A DNA stretch of 64,000 nucleotides from Desulfuromonas sp. CSMB_57. Lineage in GTDB: Bacteria; Desulfobacterota; Desulfuromonadia; Desulfuromonadales; Syntrophotaleaceae. The stretch is taken from NCBI RefSeq assembly GCF_020194955.2, contig NZ_JAFCIY020000006.1, positions 1 to 64,000 of the forward strand. Reading direction: 5' to 3'. The notes under the pieces are model-generated. The model saw only the letters and a program-made list of their open reading frames with translations. It was not told the DNA's origin and made no database searches. Positions within the stretch are counted from its first letter, which is position 1, and every line of letters begins with the position of its first letter. Positions 45,379-56,738 of this stretch are shown piece by piece. Both the position numbers and the translations under genes were made by a program.

Positions 45379-46641
45379 TCAATCTTCTACAGTCAGATCC
45401 ACCAGCGGATATCCTTCCTTGGGCACCTTGCCGACCATGACCACGTGCAGATATTCATCCTGAAACATATCGCGGGCCAGAGCCTGCACATCCTCAAGGC
45501 GTACCCGACGAAAGGAGTCGAGGACTTCCCGGGGCGACTGGACATATCCCAGAAACATGTGGTTGCGGGCCAGTCGCGTCATGCGATGTTCGGTATTTTC
45601 CAAGGACAGCAAAAATTGGCCGCTGAGTTTATCGATGGCGAAGTTCAACTCCTCGCGGCTGATACCAAAAGTACGCAGTTGCCGCAACTCATGAAGAATC
45701 AACGTCATGGCCACATTCAGGTCGGAGGGCGAAATACCGGCATAAATGACCTGAGCGCCGCAATCGCTGTGTGAATTGAGATAACTGTAAATGGCATAAG
45801 CCAGACCGTGCTGTTCGCGCAGTATCTGAAAAAGGCGCGAACTCATGCTTCCGCCCAATACCGCATTGAGAACATGAGCCGTAAATCGTTCCGGACTTGA
45901 TTGCGATGGAGCCGGGGTTCCCAGGCACAGATGGACCTGTTCGAGTTCCTTGAAAAGACTGACAACCTGCCGGTAGGAGGGCTTGGGAACCGTTCGTTCA
46001 GGCTTTTTTCCTGCCGGAAGAGCGGAAAAAAAACCGCACAACCGGTCAACCACCTGAGCGTGGTGTACCTGCCCGGCAACGCAGATGAGCAGGTTCGTGG
46101 CGTGCAGGCGATCCGCGACGAAACTGAGTAACTGTTCGCGGGTCAGAGCGGATACGGTTTGAGCCGTCCCGATAACGGGTTGCCCCAAGCCATGCCCCTG
46201 CCAATAGGCACGATTGAATTGATCATGCACCAGTTCATCGGAGTTATCGGCAAGACCGTGTATCTCCTGCAGTATGACACGCCTTTCTTTTTCAATGTCA
46301 TCCAGATCGAAAAGCGCGTTGAGCAGCACGTCGGACAGCAAATCGATGGCCTGAGGCAACTTCCGACTTTCAACTTTGGCCAAATAACAACTGTATTCCT
46401 GGCTGGTAAACGCATTAAGCGCCCCGCCCATTGCGTCGATCTTCTTGGCAATGGTCAGGGCGCCATGTCTCAACGTGCCCTTGAAGAGCATGTGCTCGAT
46501 AAAGTGGGAGATACCGTTTTCAGTCGGAGTTTCATGCCGGGACCCATTCTCGACCCAAAAACCGACGGTCGCGGAATAGGTCCCGGGGATGGACTCGGTC
46601 AGAATGCGGACACCGTTATCGAGAACGGTTTTTTCAATCAT
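45379..46641 (-). CDS. M16-family zinc metallopeptidase (pitrilysin-type, processing-peptidase-like)
   Basis: 420 residues. The inverted zinc motif HXXEH reads H46-F-I-E49-H50, with a third ligand Glu in the following helix region (about 120-130). The C-terminal half is the non-catalytic M16 domain. Resembles mitochondrial processing-peptidase-like proteases commonly placed after pnp. Substrate unknown; stands between pnp and dut. Confidence 0.91.
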   Translation of the reverse strand: MIEKTVLDNGVRILTESIPGTYSATVGFWVENGSRHETPTENGISHFIEHMLFKGTLRHGALTIAKKIDAMGGALNAFTSQEYSCYLAKVESRKLPQAIDLLSDVLLNALFDLDDIEKERRVILQEIHGLADNSDELVHDQFNRAYWQGHGLGQPVIGTAQTVSALTREQLLSFVADRLHATNLLICVAGQVHHAQVVDRLCGFFSALPAGKKPERTVPKPSYRQVVSLFKELEQVHLCLGTPAPSQSSPERFTAHVLNAVLGGSMSSRLFQILREQHGLAYAIYSYLNSHSDCGAQVIYAGISPSDLNVAMTLILHELRQLRTFGISREELNFAIDKLSGQFLLSLENTEHRMTRLARNHMFLGYVQSPREVLDSFRRVRLEDVQALARDMFQDEYLHVVMVGKVPKEGYPLVDLTVED

Positions 46642-46670
46642 GTCTCACGAGCAAGAAATGTCATTGAAAA

Positions 46671-48770
46671 TTATTCGTCTTCGGAAAATACCTGGTCCAG
46701 GGCTTCCTTGCGGGACAGTTTGATTTTGCCTTGCCGATCGATGTCCAGGCATTTGACGATGACCTCGTCGCCTTCCTTGAGGACATCAGTGACGTTTTTA
46801 ACCCGCTCCTTGGCCAATTCGGAAATATGCACCAGGCCGTCGGTGCCAGGGAAAATTTCCACGAAGGCTCCGAATTCCATGACTTTTTTGACCGTACCCT
46901 TGTAAAGTTTGCCGATTTCGGCTTCCTGGGTCAGGGCCCGAATCATGCGGATGGCCTGTTTGCAGGCCGCTTCGTCGTTGGAAGCGATGTTGATCCGACC
47001 GTCATCCTCGATGTCGATGGCGCATCCGGTTGCCTCGATAACGCCGCGGACGTTCTTGCCGCCGGGGCCGATGACCGTGCGTACCTGATCCGGCTTGACA
47101 TGGATGGTGGTGATGCGCGGCGCGAAGGGAGACAGTTCGGGACGCGGCTGTTCAAGGGCTTCCGCCATCTTGTCCAGAATATGCAACCGGCCTTCCCGGG
47201 CCTGATCCAGAGCGGTTCGCATGATATCCTTGCTGACGCCGCTGATCTTGATGTCCATCTGCAGGGCGGTGATGCCATCCCGGGTCCCGGTCACCTTGAA
47301 GTCCATATCACCGAGGTGGTCCTCATCGCCGAGAATGTCGGACAACACCACCACATCGTCCCCTTCCTTGATCAGACCCATGGCAATACCGGCCACGGCC
47401 TTGGAGATGGGAACGCCGGCATCCATCAGCGCCAGGGTGGAGCCGCAGACACTGGCCATGGACGAAGAGCCGTTGGATTCCAGAATGTCGGATACGATGC
47501 GGATGGTGTAGGGAAAATCATCATGGTTGGGCAGCACCTTGGTCACCGAACGTTCAGCCAGCATGCCGTGACCGATTTCGCGACGGCCGGGGAACAGTCG
47601 CATGCTGGTTTCACCGACACAAAACGGTGGAAAGTTATAGTGCAACATGAACTTTTTAAATTCCATGGATTGCACATTGTCCATCCGTTGCTCATCCTTG
47701 GAGGTACCCAGGGCCACCGCCACCAGGGCCTGGGTCTCGCCACGCGTAAACAGGGCGCTGCCGTGAGCACGGGGCAACAGACCGACCTCGGAAGTGATGG
47801 GGCGGACGGTTTTGCGGTCACGGCCGTCGATACGAACCTGGTCCTTGATGACCATCTGCCGCACCAGGCGTTTCTGCAGACCGCTGAGTATCTCGCCGAC
47901 TTCACCCTGACGGCCTTCGAACTCTTCCGTCAGCGCTTCCTTGACTTCGGCCTTGACCTGAGCAACGGCAGCGTACCGATCCTGTTTGGAACGAATCCGC
48001 ACCGCATCCTGCAGACCGGCTTCAGCCAAGGTCGTTACGCGCTGCGCCAGTGCCTCGTCGACTTGTTTCTCCGGGCAGTCGCGTTTCACCGGAGCGACCA
48101 GGGCACGCAGTTTCTCCTGCAGTTCGATCAAGGGTTGCATGGCCTGGTGCCCAAAGAACAGGGCCTCCAGCATGTCTGCTTCACTGACAAAATCCGCCTC
48201 GCCCTCGACCATGATGATGGCATCCCGGGAACCGGCCACGATCATATCGAGATCGCTTTCGGCCCGCTGGGCGTGGGTGGGGTTGGCGATCAGTTCGCCA
48301 TCGATACGACCGACGCGTACCGCCGCAATCGGTCCACAAAAGGGAATATCGGAGACTTCCAGGGCGGCGGAGCAGCCGACCACGGCTAACGTGTCCGGAT
48401 CATTGATGCCGTCGACGGAAATCACCGTCGGCATGAGTTGGGTATCATAGAGGAAGGTTTTCGGAAACAGGGGCCGCAGGGGGCGGTCGATGAGACGGCA
48501 AATCAGAGTCTCCCGTTCCGTGGCGCCCCGCTCCCGGCGAAAGAAGGAGCCGGGAATTTTGCCGCCGGCATAGAATTTCTCCTGGTAGTTGACCACCAGA
48601 GGAAAAAAGTCCTGCCCTTCGCGCATCTGCTTGGCGGCCACCGCCGTGCACAGCAACTTGGTGTCGCCATAGGTAATGACCACAGCACCATCGGCCTGGC
48701 GGGCCATTTTGCCTGTCTCGATGGTCAGCGCCTGACCGTTGAATTCGATTTCTACTTTGTGGTAAGCCAA
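46671..48770 (-). CDS. pnp: Polynucleotide phosphorylase
   Basis: 699 residues. Two RNase PH-like cores ([14 protein letters not shown] region and [12 protein letters not shown] region), a KH domain ([15 protein letters not shown]) and a C-terminal S1 domain ([17 protein letters not shown]). It degrades RNA phosphorolytically and can add tails. Separated from rpsO by a structured 260-base gap. Confidence 0.97.
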   Translation of the reverse strand: MAYHKVEIEFNGQALTIETGKMARQADGAVVITYGDTKLLCTAVAAKQMREGQDFFPLVVNYQEKFYAGGKIPGSFFRRERGATERETLICRLIDRPLRPLFPKTFLYDTQLMPTVISVDGINDPDTLAVVGCSAALEVSDIPFCGPIAAVRVGRIDGELIANPTHAQRAESDLDMIVAGSRDAIIMVEGEADFVSEADMLEALFFGHQAMQPLIELQEKLRALVAPVKRDCPEKQVDEALAQRVTTLAEAGLQDAVRIRSKQDRYAAVAQVKAEVKEALTEEFEGRQGEVGEILSGLQKRLVRQMVIKDQVRIDGRDRKTVRPITSEVGLLPRAHGSALFTRGETQALVAVALGTSKDEQRMDNVQSMEFKKFMLHYNFPPFCVGETSMRLFPGRREIGHGMLAERSVTKVLPNHDDFPYTIRIVSDILESNGSSSMASVCGSTLALMDAGVPISKAVAGIAMGLIKEGDDVVVLSDILGDEDHLGDMDFKVTGTRDGITALQMDIKISGVSKDIMRTALDQAREGRLHILDKMAEALEQPRPELSPFAPRITTIHVKPDQVRTVIGPGGKNVRGVIEATGCAIDIEDDGRINIASNDEAACKQAIRMIRALTQEAEIGKLYKGTVKKVMEFGAFVEIFPGTDGLVHISELAKERVKNVTDVLKEGDEVIVKCLDIDRQGKIKLSRKEALDQVFSEDE

Positions 48771-48981
48771 GACAATCTCCTTTGTTCATGTTCGACCCCA
48801 CCGGCCCTGCCGGTGGGAACGTGCCTTAGTTGGCACTTTTTTGCTGCAACAAGATGTTCCCATGACCTGGCGCACCAAGTCGTCTGTTGCAAACAGCTAA
48901 AGGAGGATGGCCTGAGACAATAGCCGGCCATGCCCATTCGGGGCCGGCTGCTCTCTCCGGACAACCTCCATTAGCACCTCG
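48771..48981 (-). other. pnp leader region with several hairpins
   Basis: No gene is seen here. On either strand the region can form CCCACCGGC-CCT-GCCGGTGGG near 48796-48816, a stem between GCAACA (48846-48851) and TGTTGC (48885-48890), and AGCCGGCC / GGCCGGCT (48922-48949). pnp leaders are often processed by RNase III and autoregulated by PNPase, so these hairpins are candidates for that; not tested. Confidence 0.45.
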
Positions 48982-49026
48982 ATAAAACAAAGGCAGCAGC
49001 TTCCCGGGAACAAGAAGCGTGCTGCC
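48982..49026 (-). terminator. Terminator of rpsO
   Basis: On the minus strand GGCAGCA...TGCTGCC with an inner GCTTC/GAAGC forms a 12-bp stem with one bulge, followed by TTTGTTTTATC. The T run is interrupted, so termination may be partial and allow read-through into pnp. Confidence 0.7.
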
Positions 49027-49031
49027 CGATA

Positions 49032-49298
49032 CTACCTGCGGATACCCAAGCTTTTTATGATTGCACGGTACCGTTCAACGTCTTTGTTTTTCAGATAATC
49101 GAGAAGCCGCCTTCTCTGACCGACAATCTTCAGCAGACCGCGCCGGGAATGGTGATCCTTCTTATGGGTCCGGAAATGTTCGGTCAGATAGGTGATGCGC
49201 TCAGACAACAGCGCAATCTGGACTTCCGGCGAACCGGTATCCCCTTCATGACGTTCAAACTGCTTGATGATTTCCTGTTTTTTTTCCGTGGCCAGCAC
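49032..49298 (-). CDS. rpsO: 30S ribosomal protein S15
   Basis: 88 residues, all helical, with the conserved [25 protein letters not shown] and [21 protein letters not shown] blocks. It binds 16S rRNA and is an early assembly protein. GTG start with AAAGGAGGTGG upstream. Followed by a terminator and then pnp, the usual neighbour. Confidence 0.97.
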   Translation of the reverse strand: MLATEKKQEIIKQFERHEGDTGSPEVQIALLSERITYLTEHFRTHKKDHHSRRGLLKIVGQRRRLLDYLKNKDVERYRAIIKSLGIRR

Positions 49299-49426
49299 TT
49301 ATGCCACCTCCTTTCCTGATGATTTAATGCTCTGTATCAGGCTGTAAATGGGAAACCTGAGGAGCCCGCGATGGGCTACCGAAAACAAGAGCGAACTTTG
49401 CCAAATCGGAAAACACCACCTGTCCC

Positions 49427-49450
49427 GACAAAGATGGCGCCATCTTTGTC
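49427..49450. repeat. 24-bp perfect palindrome between truB and rpsO
   Basis: GACAAAGATGGC (49427-49438) is followed at once by its exact reverse complement GCCATCTTTGTC (49439-49450). It lies about 130 bases before the rpsO start, in a 229-base gap with no gene. It could be an operator, an RNase III or S15 recognition hairpin, or a terminator after truB, but no T run follows on the minus strand. Confidence 0.75.
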
Positions 49451-49527
49451 TTTGCACGAAAGTAGCGGATTTCCCTTTGAAAGCGCACCTTTTATTACCA
49501 TAGATCCCCGACTGAGTAAAGCGCATT

Positions 49528-50448
49528 TCAGCCTGGCAGCAGATCCGGAAAGACTTTCAGAAGTTCAAAATCGCCCCGTTGCTCACGTACCCGTTCGGGT
49601 GCCCAGCGGGCAATCGCCAAAAGCTGTTCCGCAGCGGTCAGCAGCACGATGGCCCCCGTCTCGCATTGGGGCGCCAAGACCAAATCGGACAGGGCGGGCG
49701 GAATGCCATGAGCCAGGCGCCGCCAGGCCTGTTGGCGGACCGCCAGGTTCGGATAATCCCGCAACGCATCCCGCAGCGGCAATAAGTGCCGACAACGTTC
49801 ATCGGAAGACAGTTGCTGAATGGCCTCCAGGGTCAAGGCTTCTTCGACCCTGAAGGAACCACTGCCCAGACGCCGAAGGGCGGTCATGTGGGCTCCGCAA
49901 CCCAGGTGCCGACCCAAATCGTGGCACAGGGTCCGCACGTAGGTCCCCTTGGAGCAGCGAACCGTCAAGGACAAAAATGGCGGTTCATAAACCTCTGGTC
50001 GCAACTCATGAATCTGGATCGGTCGGGGCTCGCGATCCACTTCGACCCCTTGACGGGCCAATTTGTATAGGGGGACGCCGTTCCTTTTCAGGGCGGAGTG
50101 CATGGGAGGAATCTGTAGGATGGGTCCCACCAGATTGGCGCAGGCGCTTTCAATGGCAGCGCGGGTCACCCCTTCGAAGCCGTGCCTTGACAACACGGCG
50201 CCTTCGGAATCCTGACTGTCGGTGACCTCGCCGAACTTCAGGGTTGCCCGGTAGACCTTGTCCCCTTCCATGAGAAACTCGACCAGGCGGGTTGCCTCTC
50301 CCACCGCCACCAGAAGCAGGCCGGTGGCCAACGGATCCAGAGTCCCGGCATGTCCCACGCGACGAGTTCCGAATAACCGGCGCACTTGGCGCACCACATC
50401 ATGGGAGGTGGCTCCCTGATGCTTGTCGACGAGCAGCAAGCCGTTCAT
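49528..50448 (-). CDS. truB: tRNA pseudouridine-55 synthase TruB
   Basis: 306 residues. Catalytic Asp lies in GHAGTLDPLATGLL, preceded by DKHQGATSHDVV and followed by the PUA-like C-terminal part. It makes pseudouridine 55 in the T-arm. ATG overlaps the nrnA stop by four bases. The C-terminus is Leu-rich and slightly long for TruB. Confidence 0.96.
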   Translation of the reverse strand: MNGLLLVDKHQGATSHDVVRQVRRLFGTRRVGHAGTLDPLATGLLLVAVGEATRLVEFLMEGDKVYRATLKFGEVTDSQDSEGAVLSRHGFEGVTRAAIESACANLVGPILQIPPMHSALKRNGVPLYKLARQGVEVDREPRPIQIHELRPEVYEPPFLSLTVRCSKGTYVRTLCHDLGRHLGCGAHMTALRRLGSGSFRVEEALTLEAIQQLSSDERCRHLLPLRDALRDYPNLAVRQQAWRRLAHGIPPALSDLVLAPQCETGAIVLLTAAEQLLAIARWAPERVREQRGDFELLKVFPDLLPG

Positions 50449-51404
50449 GAATTCAGAGGCAGCAGGTCGTTCAGGCGCGTCAGAACCGTTGTGCGGACTT
50501 CTTCGAAGGCCCCGTCGACCACCGCGCCGGCGGCATTATGATGCCCTCCCCCGCCGAATTCCCGCGCCAACTCCCCTACATTGACCTTTCCCTTGGAGCG
50601 GAAACCCACCTTGAACTGTTGGGCCTCGGTCTGCCGGAAAAACAAGGCGACTTCCACCCCCCGAATGGAACGGGGATAATTGACGAATCCGTCCGTATCC
50701 TCCGGTCCGGTTCCCGTTGCGGAAAACATGTCGAGGGTAACGCTGACGGAACCGAAACGGCCGCAAGACGAAACCGTCAGGGTATTCAAAACCCGGCTCA
50801 ACAAGCGTAATTGGCGGGCGGGGCGGTTTTCATAAAGCTGGCCCGCAACCATCCAGGGTGAAATACCCATCCCCACCAGGGTCGAGGCGATTTCAAAGGC
50901 CTCGGGATTGGCGTTGGAGTAGCGAAAGGAACCCGTATCGGACAAAATAGCCGTATAGACGCACATGGCGACGGCCGGCGAAACGCTGAAGCCCCCGTCA
51001 CGAATAAGGCGGTAAATCAGGGCTCCGGTGGCACAGGCTTCCTCAACCACCCAATTGATGGCTCCGAAGGGCTCGGAATGGGGATGATGATCGATGTTGA
51101 TCAATTGCCGGCAGCAATCCTTCAGGAACCCCCCGGCTCGGCGAAGTTCGCCGGAATCGAGGACAAAACCGGCATCGAAACAGGCGCCTTCAGGCAATTC
51201 CCGCACCACTCCGTCGGCGCCGGGCAGAAAGGCCAATTCTTCGGGGACACCGTCCAGGTTGAAGCTGACCACCTCCTTGCCCTGCTCGCGCAAAAACAGG
51301 CTCAGCGCCAAAATGGACGCGATGGCATCACCGTCGGGACTCTGATGGGACGCGACCAGAAAGCGCTGCCCTTCCCTAATTGTCGTCAGGATCGCGCTCG
51401 TCAT
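50445..51404 (-). CDS. nrnA: DHH-family oligoribonuclease / pAp phosphatase NrnA-like
   Basis: 319 residues. DHH phosphoesterase motifs: [10 protein letters not shown] (motif I), [12 protein letters not shown] (motif II), [13 protein letters not shown] (DHH) and [13 protein letters not shown]1 domain with [10 protein letters not shown]. It degrades short RNA and 3'-phosphoadenosine 5'-phosphate. The start lies within rbfA (29-base overlap), so it is translationally coupled. Confidence 0.93.
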   Translation of the reverse strand: MTSAILTTIREGQRFLVASHQSPDGDAIASILALSLFLREQGKEVVSFNLDGVPEELAFLPGADGVVRELPEGACFDAGFVLDSGELRRAGGFLKDCCRQLINIDHHPHSEPFGAINWVVEEACATGALIYRLIRDGGFSVSPAVAMCVYTAILSDTGSFRYSNANPEAFEIASTLVGMGISPWMVAGQLYENRPARQLRLLSRVLNTLTVSSCGRFGSVSVTLDMFSATGTGPEDTDGFVNYPRSIRGVEVALFFRQTEAQQFKVGFRSKGKVNVGELAREFGGGGHHNAAGAVVDGAFEEVRTTVLTRLNDLLPLNS

Positions 51405-51753
51405 GGCTGTCGCTTTCGTGAATGTCCCGGATCAGGGATTCGATGCGGTTACCGTATTCCAGGGAGGCGTCAAACTGGAACAGCAAATCGGGCACATAAC
51501 GCATCCGCAGACGCTTGGCGAGTTCACGGCGCAAAAAAGGCACGGCACTCTGCAAGCCTTTTTGCGAATCCTTGCGCTGTTTGTCATCCCCGAAAACGGT
51601 GAAGTAAACCCGTGCCAGATGAAGATCCGGGGTCACTTCGACCCCGGTTACGGTGACGAAACCGACCCGGGGATCCTTGAGCCCTTTGATCAAGAGCTCT
51701 GAGATCTCCTTGTGAATCGATTCTCCTACTTTTTGTGAACGAGAGCTTTGCAA
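51376..51753 (-). CDS. rbfA: Ribosome-binding factor A
   Basis: 125 residues, small KH-like fold; [16 protein letters not shown] and [20 protein letters not shown] are the family signatures. It assists 30S maturation and 16S 5' processing. The start is TTG at 51753, as no ATG is in frame at the right place; GAAAG lies upstream. Acidic C-terminal tail. Confidence 0.92.
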   Translation of the reverse strand: MQSSRSQKVGESIHKEISELLIKGLKDPRVGFVTVTGVEVTPDLHLARVYFTVFGDDKQRKDSQKGLQSAVPFLRRELAKRLRMRYVPDLLFQFDASLEYGNRIESLIRDIHESDSHDERDPDDN

Positions 51754-51763
51754 ATGTATACTT

Positions 51764-52051
51764 TCAATAATGAAGAAGTTCCATATCTTGCCGGCAGACT
51801 TGGGCCAGGCCGCTGCCCTCCATATCCGCGACGACGTTCTGTAACACGGTATGGGCCTGCCCTTCGTCCCCGGTCACAATGGCGATGCCGAACTCGGCGC
51901 GCTGCCACAGATCGTGGAGTCCGGTTTCAGCCGCCGAGACCGGCCAGCGGTTGCGACAGCGACCGAGAAGGCTGCGTGTCACCGAGCGCTTCTCTTTGAG
52001 ATTCCGGCTTTGAGGTATGAACACCTCGATTCTTAAAACCCCGACAACCAT
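51764..52051 (-). CDS. DUF503 (YlxP-like) protein
   Basis: 95 residues. Matches the DUF503 family: [23 protein letters not shown], with a small ferredoxin-like fold. YlxP is a conserved gene between infB and rbfA in many bacteria and may assist ribosome assembly. Middle part ([23 protein letters not shown]) follows the family. Confidence 0.88.
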   Translation of the reverse strand: MVVGVLRIEVFIPQSRNLKEKRSVTRSLLGRCRNRWPVSAAETGLHDLWQRAEFGIAIVTGDEGQAHTVLQNVVADMEGSGLAQVCRQDMELLHY

Positions 52052-52063
52052 CGCTGCCCGCTG

Positions 52064-54835
52064 CTACAGAGCCGTTTTTTCCTCAACCACTTCAAATACT
52101 TCAATCACATCGCCAACCTTGATGTCATTGTAGTTTTCCAGGCTGATGCCGCACTCGTAACCCGACGCCACTTCACGGGCGTCATCCTTGAAGCGCTTGA
52201 GGGAAGCCAACTTGCCCGTCCAGATGACGATATTGTCCCGAATCAGGCGTACCTGGGCATTTCGCAGGACTTTGCCCTGAGTAACGTAACAACCGGCAAT
52301 GGTCCCGACCCGGGAGACATTGAAGGTCTCGCGAACCTCCACGTTACCGAGGTGCCGCTCCCGCAGGGTGGGCGCCAGAAGCCCTTCCATGGCGTTCCGA
52401 ATGTCCGCAACGGCGTCATAAATGACCGTGTACAACCGGATATCGACGCCGTCGGTTTCCGCCTGCAGGGCCGCCTTGGTTTCCGGCCTTACATTGAAGC
52501 CCAGAATAATGCCGTCGGAGGCGGCGGCCAGGGAAACATCACCTTCCGTAATGCCGCCGACGCCGGCATGGATGACCACCAATCGGCAGGCATCGGTGGA
52601 CAGTTTAAGCAGCGAATCGCGCACCGCCTCGACGGAGCCCTGCACGTCGGCCTTGATGATGACCTTGAGTTCCTTGACCTCGCCGCCCTGCAAGCGCGCA
52701 TAAAGCTGTTCCAAAGAAAACTTGCTGGTGGTCGCCAGTTCCTGCTCGCGCAATTTGCGTTCGCGGTGGCTGGCCACTTCCTTGGCTGCCTTTTCGGTTT
52801 CGACGGCGTAGAAGCTTTCCCCGGCGGTCGGGGTGCCGGACAACCCCGTCACCTCCACCGGACAGGACGGCCCGGCGTCCTCGAGGCGCTGCCCCTTGTC
52901 GTTGGTCATGGTCCGTACCCGGCCAAAGAAGGTACCGGAAACGATGGGATCGCCGATCCGCAGGGTACCTTCCTGCACCAGCACCGTAGCAACCGGCCCG
53001 CGACCACGGTCCAGGCGAGCCTCGACGATGACTCCCTTCGCCCGCTTGGCCGGGCTGGCCTTCAGATCCAGGACTTCGGCCTGCAGCAGAACCATTTCCA
53101 GCAATTCGTTGAGATTGATTTTTTCCTTGGCCGACACTTCAACAAAAATCGTTTCACCACCCCAGGATTCCGGAACCATGCCGAACTCGGTCAACTCCTG
53201 CATGACCCGCTCCGGTTTGGCGTCCGGCTTGTCGATCTTGTTGATGGCCACGATGATCGGCACACTGGCAGCCTGGGCATGACTGATGGCTTCCTTGGTC
53301 TGAGGCATGACGCCGTCGTCGGCGGCCACCACCAGGATAACGATATCCGTAACCTGGGCGCCGCGAGCGCGCATGGCAGTGAAGGCCTCGTGGCCCGGCG
53401 TGTCGAGGAAGGTGATTTTCCGGCCGCCGATTTCCACATCATAGGCCCCGATATGCTGAGTGATGCCGCCCGCCTCACCGGCCGTGACATTGGTTGTACG
53501 AATGGCATCCAGCAGGCTGGTCTTGCCATGGTCGACGTGACCCATGATTGTCACCACCGGCGGACGGGTCTGGAGATGTTCCTCGACCTCATCGACGGTG
53601 ACATCGGAGGTGTCTTCCAGGATCAGCTCTTCATCAAAGGCGATGTTTTCCACCTCGTAATTGAATTCCGAAGCCAGAATTGCGGCGGTTTCAAAGTCGA
53701 GAGGGTGGTTAATGGTCACCATGGTGCCCTGGCGCATGAGTTCCTTGATCAGATCCTTGCCCTTGATACCCATACGTTTGGCCAACTCGGCAACGGTGAT
53801 GACGTCGCTGATGCGAATCACGCGCTTGATGGCTTTGGAAACAGTGACTTCGGTCTTCTTGTTGACCTTCGGCGCCTTCTTGCCACGACGGCCACCGCGC
53901 CAGTCCTCATGCTCCGGCTCGTAAACTTCGCGGCGCGTACGACGGGCCTTGCCTTCGTCTCGTACCGAGCGGTCTTTGTCGAAAGTGGCCGCCTTGCCCT
54001 TCTTGGCCTTTTTGACGCCCCGTCCTTCCTTGCCTTCCAATGGTATTTCCGGCATGGCGGGAGGCATGGCTCCAGGCGCCGCGGGAGCCGGGCGCGCCGG
54101 ACGCGGCTGCCGCTCGCGGGCCGGACGTTCAGTGCCACGACCGGCGGGCGCTCGACGTTCCTCCTTGGCCGGCGGCGGGGCAAGCGTTGAAAGCTCGACG
54201 CGCCCGAGGATTTTCGCCCGGTTGGCGGTGGCCTTCTGAGCCACGGGGGGGGTCTCCCGGCCGCCGGCAACTTTGGCCTCCGGCTCAACGGAGCCGACAG
54301 CGGGTGCCGCCGGCTTTTCCAGGACGGGTTTTTCAGCTTTAACCGGCTCCGCCGGCGTTGCAACAGGCATTTCCGGCAGTTCCGGCTCGACCTGAGGTTC
54401 GGTTTTTTCCTCGGCGGACTCGAGGGCGACCGGTTCGACAACGGGCTCGACAGGCGGCCGGGCCTCATCGGAGACCGCAATCACCGGTGCCGGCTGTTCC
54501 TCTTTCGGAACTTCAGGCGCTGCAGGCTTGGTCGCAAGAGCGGGTTCCGGTTCCGCCACCGGTTGCTCTTCTTCGGCCACGGGGGCAACGGCCTGATCGG
54601 CAGCCTGGGGTACTTCCTTGCGACGACGACGGATGACGCCCGGAGTAATGCGTTGTTCTTCGACCTTTTCCACCGGGTCGACGGATTCAGCTTCGATCTT
54701 CGCCATTTCGTCCTCGTTCAAAACGCTCATGTGACTCTTGGCATCGATTCCGGCCAGGTGCAGCTTGTCCAGCAGCGCCTTGTTGTCCAGGCCCATCTTT
54801 TGCGCAAGTTCGTATACCCTCATCTTTTTTACCAT
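52064..54835 (-). CDS. infB: Translation initiation factor IF-2
   Basis: 923 residues. N-terminal IF2_N helical modules ([21 protein letters not shown]), a long Pro/Ala/Glu-rich linker (about 60-320), a second IF2_N module ([24 protein letters not shown]), then the G domain with [12 protein letters not shown] near 431, DTPGHEAF and NKIDKPDA, and beta-barrel/C2 domains. It delivers fMet-tRNA. Its ATG shares one base with the stop of the YlxR-type gene. The linker is of unusual length but this is common in IF-2. Confidence 0.97.
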   Translation of the reverse strand: MVKKMRVYELAQKMGLDNKALLDKLHLAGIDAKSHMSVLNEDEMAKIEAESVDPVEKVEEQRITPGVIRRRRKEVPQAADQAVAPVAEEEQPVAEPEPALATKPAAPEVPKEEQPAPVIAVSDEARPPVEPVVEPVALESAEEKTEPQVEPELPEMPVATPAEPVKAEKPVLEKPAAPAVGSVEPEAKVAGGRETPPVAQKATANRAKILGRVELSTLAPPPAKEERRAPAGRGTERPARERQPRPARPAPAAPGAMPPAMPEIPLEGKEGRGVKKAKKGKAATFDKDRSVRDEGKARRTRREVYEPEHEDWRGGRRGKKAPKVNKKTEVTVSKAIKRVIRISDVITVAELAKRMGIKGKDLIKELMRQGTMVTINHPLDFETAAILASEFNYEVENIAFDEELILEDTSDVTVDEVEEHLQTRPPVVTIMGHVDHGKTSLLDAIRTTNVTAGEAGGITQHIGAYDVEIGGRKITFLDTPGHEAFTAMRARGAQVTDIVILVVAADDGVMPQTKEAISHAQAASVPIIVAINKIDKPDAKPERVMQELTEFGMVPESWGGETIFVEVSAKEKINLNELLEMVLLQAEVLDLKASPAKRAKGVIVEARLDRGRGPVATVLVQEGTLRIGDPIVSGTFFGRVRTMTNDKGQRLEDAGPSCPVEVTGLSGTPTAGESFYAVETEKAAKEVASHRERKLREQELATTSKFSLEQLYARLQGGEVKELKVIIKADVQGSVEAVRDSLLKLSTDACRLVVIHAGVGGITEGDVSLAAASDGIILGFNVRPETKAALQAETDGVDIRLYTVIYDAVADIRNAMEGLLAPTLRERHLGNVEVRETFNVSRVGTIAGCYVTQGKVLRNAQVRLIRDNIVIWTGKLASLKRFKDDAREVASGYECGISLENYNDIKVGDVIEVFEVVEEKTAL

Positions 54836-55464
54836 CAGGACTCCCCCGAAATACTTTTGAACCGTTCCAACTCTTCAATTATCGCTGTTGCCAGCGGTCC
54901 GGCCCCGATTGCCACCGCTCCACGCTCGGCCTTGCCCAAAACCTGACCGAGGACCGCCTTATTGAAGGCGATATAGCAGGGTATCTCGTTTCGAGCCGCG
55001 AACTGCTGCAATTTTTCACGTGTTCCGGGCGACAGGTCCAATGCCAGCACCATCAGTGCCGGCAACCGCTCCCGGGCCGCTTCGGCCTTGATTTGGCGTA
55101 ACCCGGAACTGGATTGACCGGACTTACGGGCCATGCCAATCAGGCTCAGCACCCGCTCCTCAATCTGACGAGCGAGCATTTTCCACAAAGCCTCCGCTTC
55201 CGGCCGCAGGGCGTCGGCACGCAGACCGCGAATAAATCGGCCCTGCTTGATGGCTGCCTGCAGGCAGGCCAGATGGATGCAGGTATAAATTCCACGCCCC
55301 GGCAATTTATGCCGATAGTCCACCAGAACCTGTTGCTCAGGGCTCAGAACATACCGTACCAAAAGGTCTTGGTCAAGGACCTTCCTGCACCCTGCACAAG
55401 TACGTTGCGGGCTACGACGAGACGGCAATTCAGCGTTATTCTTCAGGTTCCGTCTCCGATTCAT
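54835..55464 (-). CDS. YlxR (DUF448) - L7Ae-like fusion RNA-binding protein
   Basis: About 209 residues. N-terminal DUF448/YlxR zinc-finger-like domain ([10 protein letters not shown]... with [13 protein letters not shown]) followed by a C-terminal L7Ae/YlxQ-like domain ([22 protein letters not shown] ...). In Bacillus the two are separate genes ylxR and ylxQ; here they form one protein. It probably binds RNA in ribosome maturation. ATG 55464 is used; the frame starts upstream at a TTG. Confidence 0.88.
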   Translation of the reverse strand: MNRRRNLKNNAELPSRRSPQRTCAGCRKVLDQDLLVRYVLSPEQQVLVDYRHKLPGRGIYTCIHLACLQAAIKQGRFIRGLRADALRPEAEALWKMLARQIEERVLSLIGMARKSGQSSSGLRQIKAEAARERLPALMVLALDLSPGTREKLQQFAARNEIPCYIAFNKAVLGQVLGKAERGAVAIGAGPLATAIIEELERFKSISGES

Positions 55465-56647
55465 CGACGGACTCAACGTGGCCTGCAACCTCTTCGAGCA
55501 GGTCGACGGAGGGCTCTGCGTCGCCTTCCGCGGCGGTCATGCCGACTCCCTGTGCATCGGCTTCTTCGGCAGCCGAAGCGGTTTTCTCCGCTTCCAAGCT
55601 TTCATTTTCGAGTTCCGCCGCTCTGGATTCGCTTTTGATATCGATGTTCCAACCGGTCAGGCGTGCTGCGAGACGAACGTTCTGGCCTTTTTTCCCGATA
55701 GCCAGGGACAGCTGATCATCCGGAACAATGACCTCGAGCGCCTGCTCGTCATTGTCGACATAGATACGCGTTACCGTGGCCGGCGCCAATGCCGCACAGA
55801 CGAAGCGGCCGACATCCGGCGTCCAGGGGACAATGTCGATCTTTTCACCACGCAATTCCGACACGACATTCTGCACCCGCGAACCGCGCATGCCGACGCA
55901 GGCCCCAACCGGGTCAACATCGGAATCGTAGGAAGCCACGGCAATCTTGGTCCGGCTGCCGGCCTCTCGCGCCACGGCCTTGATTTCGACGATCCCTTCG
56001 GCGATTTCCGGAACTTCAAACTGAAACAGGGCCGCCACCAGATTCGGATGCGTACGGGAAAGAATAACCTGGGGCCCCTTGGTCGACATCTTGACCTCGG
56101 AAATCAGCACCCGTGCCCGATCGCCCTGACGATAGTTTTCCCGCGGCACTTGTTCGCGGTGGGGCAGCAGGCCTTCCGTAAGGCCGAGATCGATGACCAA
56201 ATCGCCACGCTCATAGCGACGCACGATGCCATTGACCAACTCGCCCACGCGGCCCTTGAACTCATTGAAGATTTTTTCCCGCTCGGCTTCGCGCACCTTC
56301 TGGATGATGACCTGCTTGGCGGTCTGGGCGGCAATGCGACTGAAATTGCCGGCTTCCATTTTCATGCCGAGGGAATCTCCCACTTCGACATCGGGATCGA
56401 TCTCCTGCGCCTCCTCGAGATCGATCTCCTTGTAGGAATCGACGACCTCCTCGACCACAGTGACAAATTCGAACAGTTCCACCTCGCCCAAATCGTCATT
56501 GTAATGAGCTTCCAGTTCGCGGGTATTGCGATATTTTTTATTGGCAGCGGACAGTACCGCGGATTCCAGCGCCTCGACCAGAACTGCCCGGTCGATGCCC
56601 TTCTCCTTGACCACCTGATCAATAATGTGATTGAGATTTCCCAGCAT
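55436..56647 (-). CDS. nusA: Transcription termination/antitermination factor NusA
   Basis: 403 residues. NTD with IDRAVLVEALESAVLSAANK, S1 domain (GRVGELVNGIVRRYERGDLVID), KH1 (DPVGACVGMRGSRVQNVVSELRGEKIDIVPW) and KH2 (LAIGKKGQNVRLAARLTGWNIDIKSE), then an acidic tail. ATG follows GAGGAG. It modulates pausing, termination and antitermination. The 3' end overlaps the ylxR-type gene by 29 bases. Confidence 0.97.
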   Translation of the reverse strand: MLGNLNHIIDQVVKEKGIDRAVLVEALESAVLSAANKKYRNTRELEAHYNDDLGEVELFEFVTVVEEVVDSYKEIDLEEAQEIDPDVEVGDSLGMKMEAGNFSRIAAQTAKQVIIQKVREAEREKIFNEFKGRVGELVNGIVRRYERGDLVIDLGLTEGLLPHREQVPRENYRQGDRARVLISEVKMSTKGPQVILSRTHPNLVAALFQFEVPEIAEGIVEIKAVAREAGSRTKIAVASYDSDVDPVGACVGMRGSRVQNVVSELRGEKIDIVPWTPDVGRFVCAALAPATVTRIYVDNDEQALEVIVPDDQLSLAIGKKGQNVRLAARLTGWNIDIKSESRAAELENESLEAEKTASAAEEADAQGVGMTAAEGDAEPSVDLLEEVAGHVESVDESETEPEE

Positions 56648-56738
56648 CTGTCAACGTCTCCTCAGTAAAATTTGCCGCTTCCGCTTGTCCCGCTGGCCAG
56701 AAAAAAGCGGAAATTTCTAGCGAATTTTTCAAAACAAT

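Noticed and set aside
46731-48389. Long plus-strand frames opposite pnp, and similar ones opposite infB and nusA
   Set aside because: They follow the codon pattern of the real minus-strand genes and have His/Gln/Gly-rich products typical of antisense shadows.
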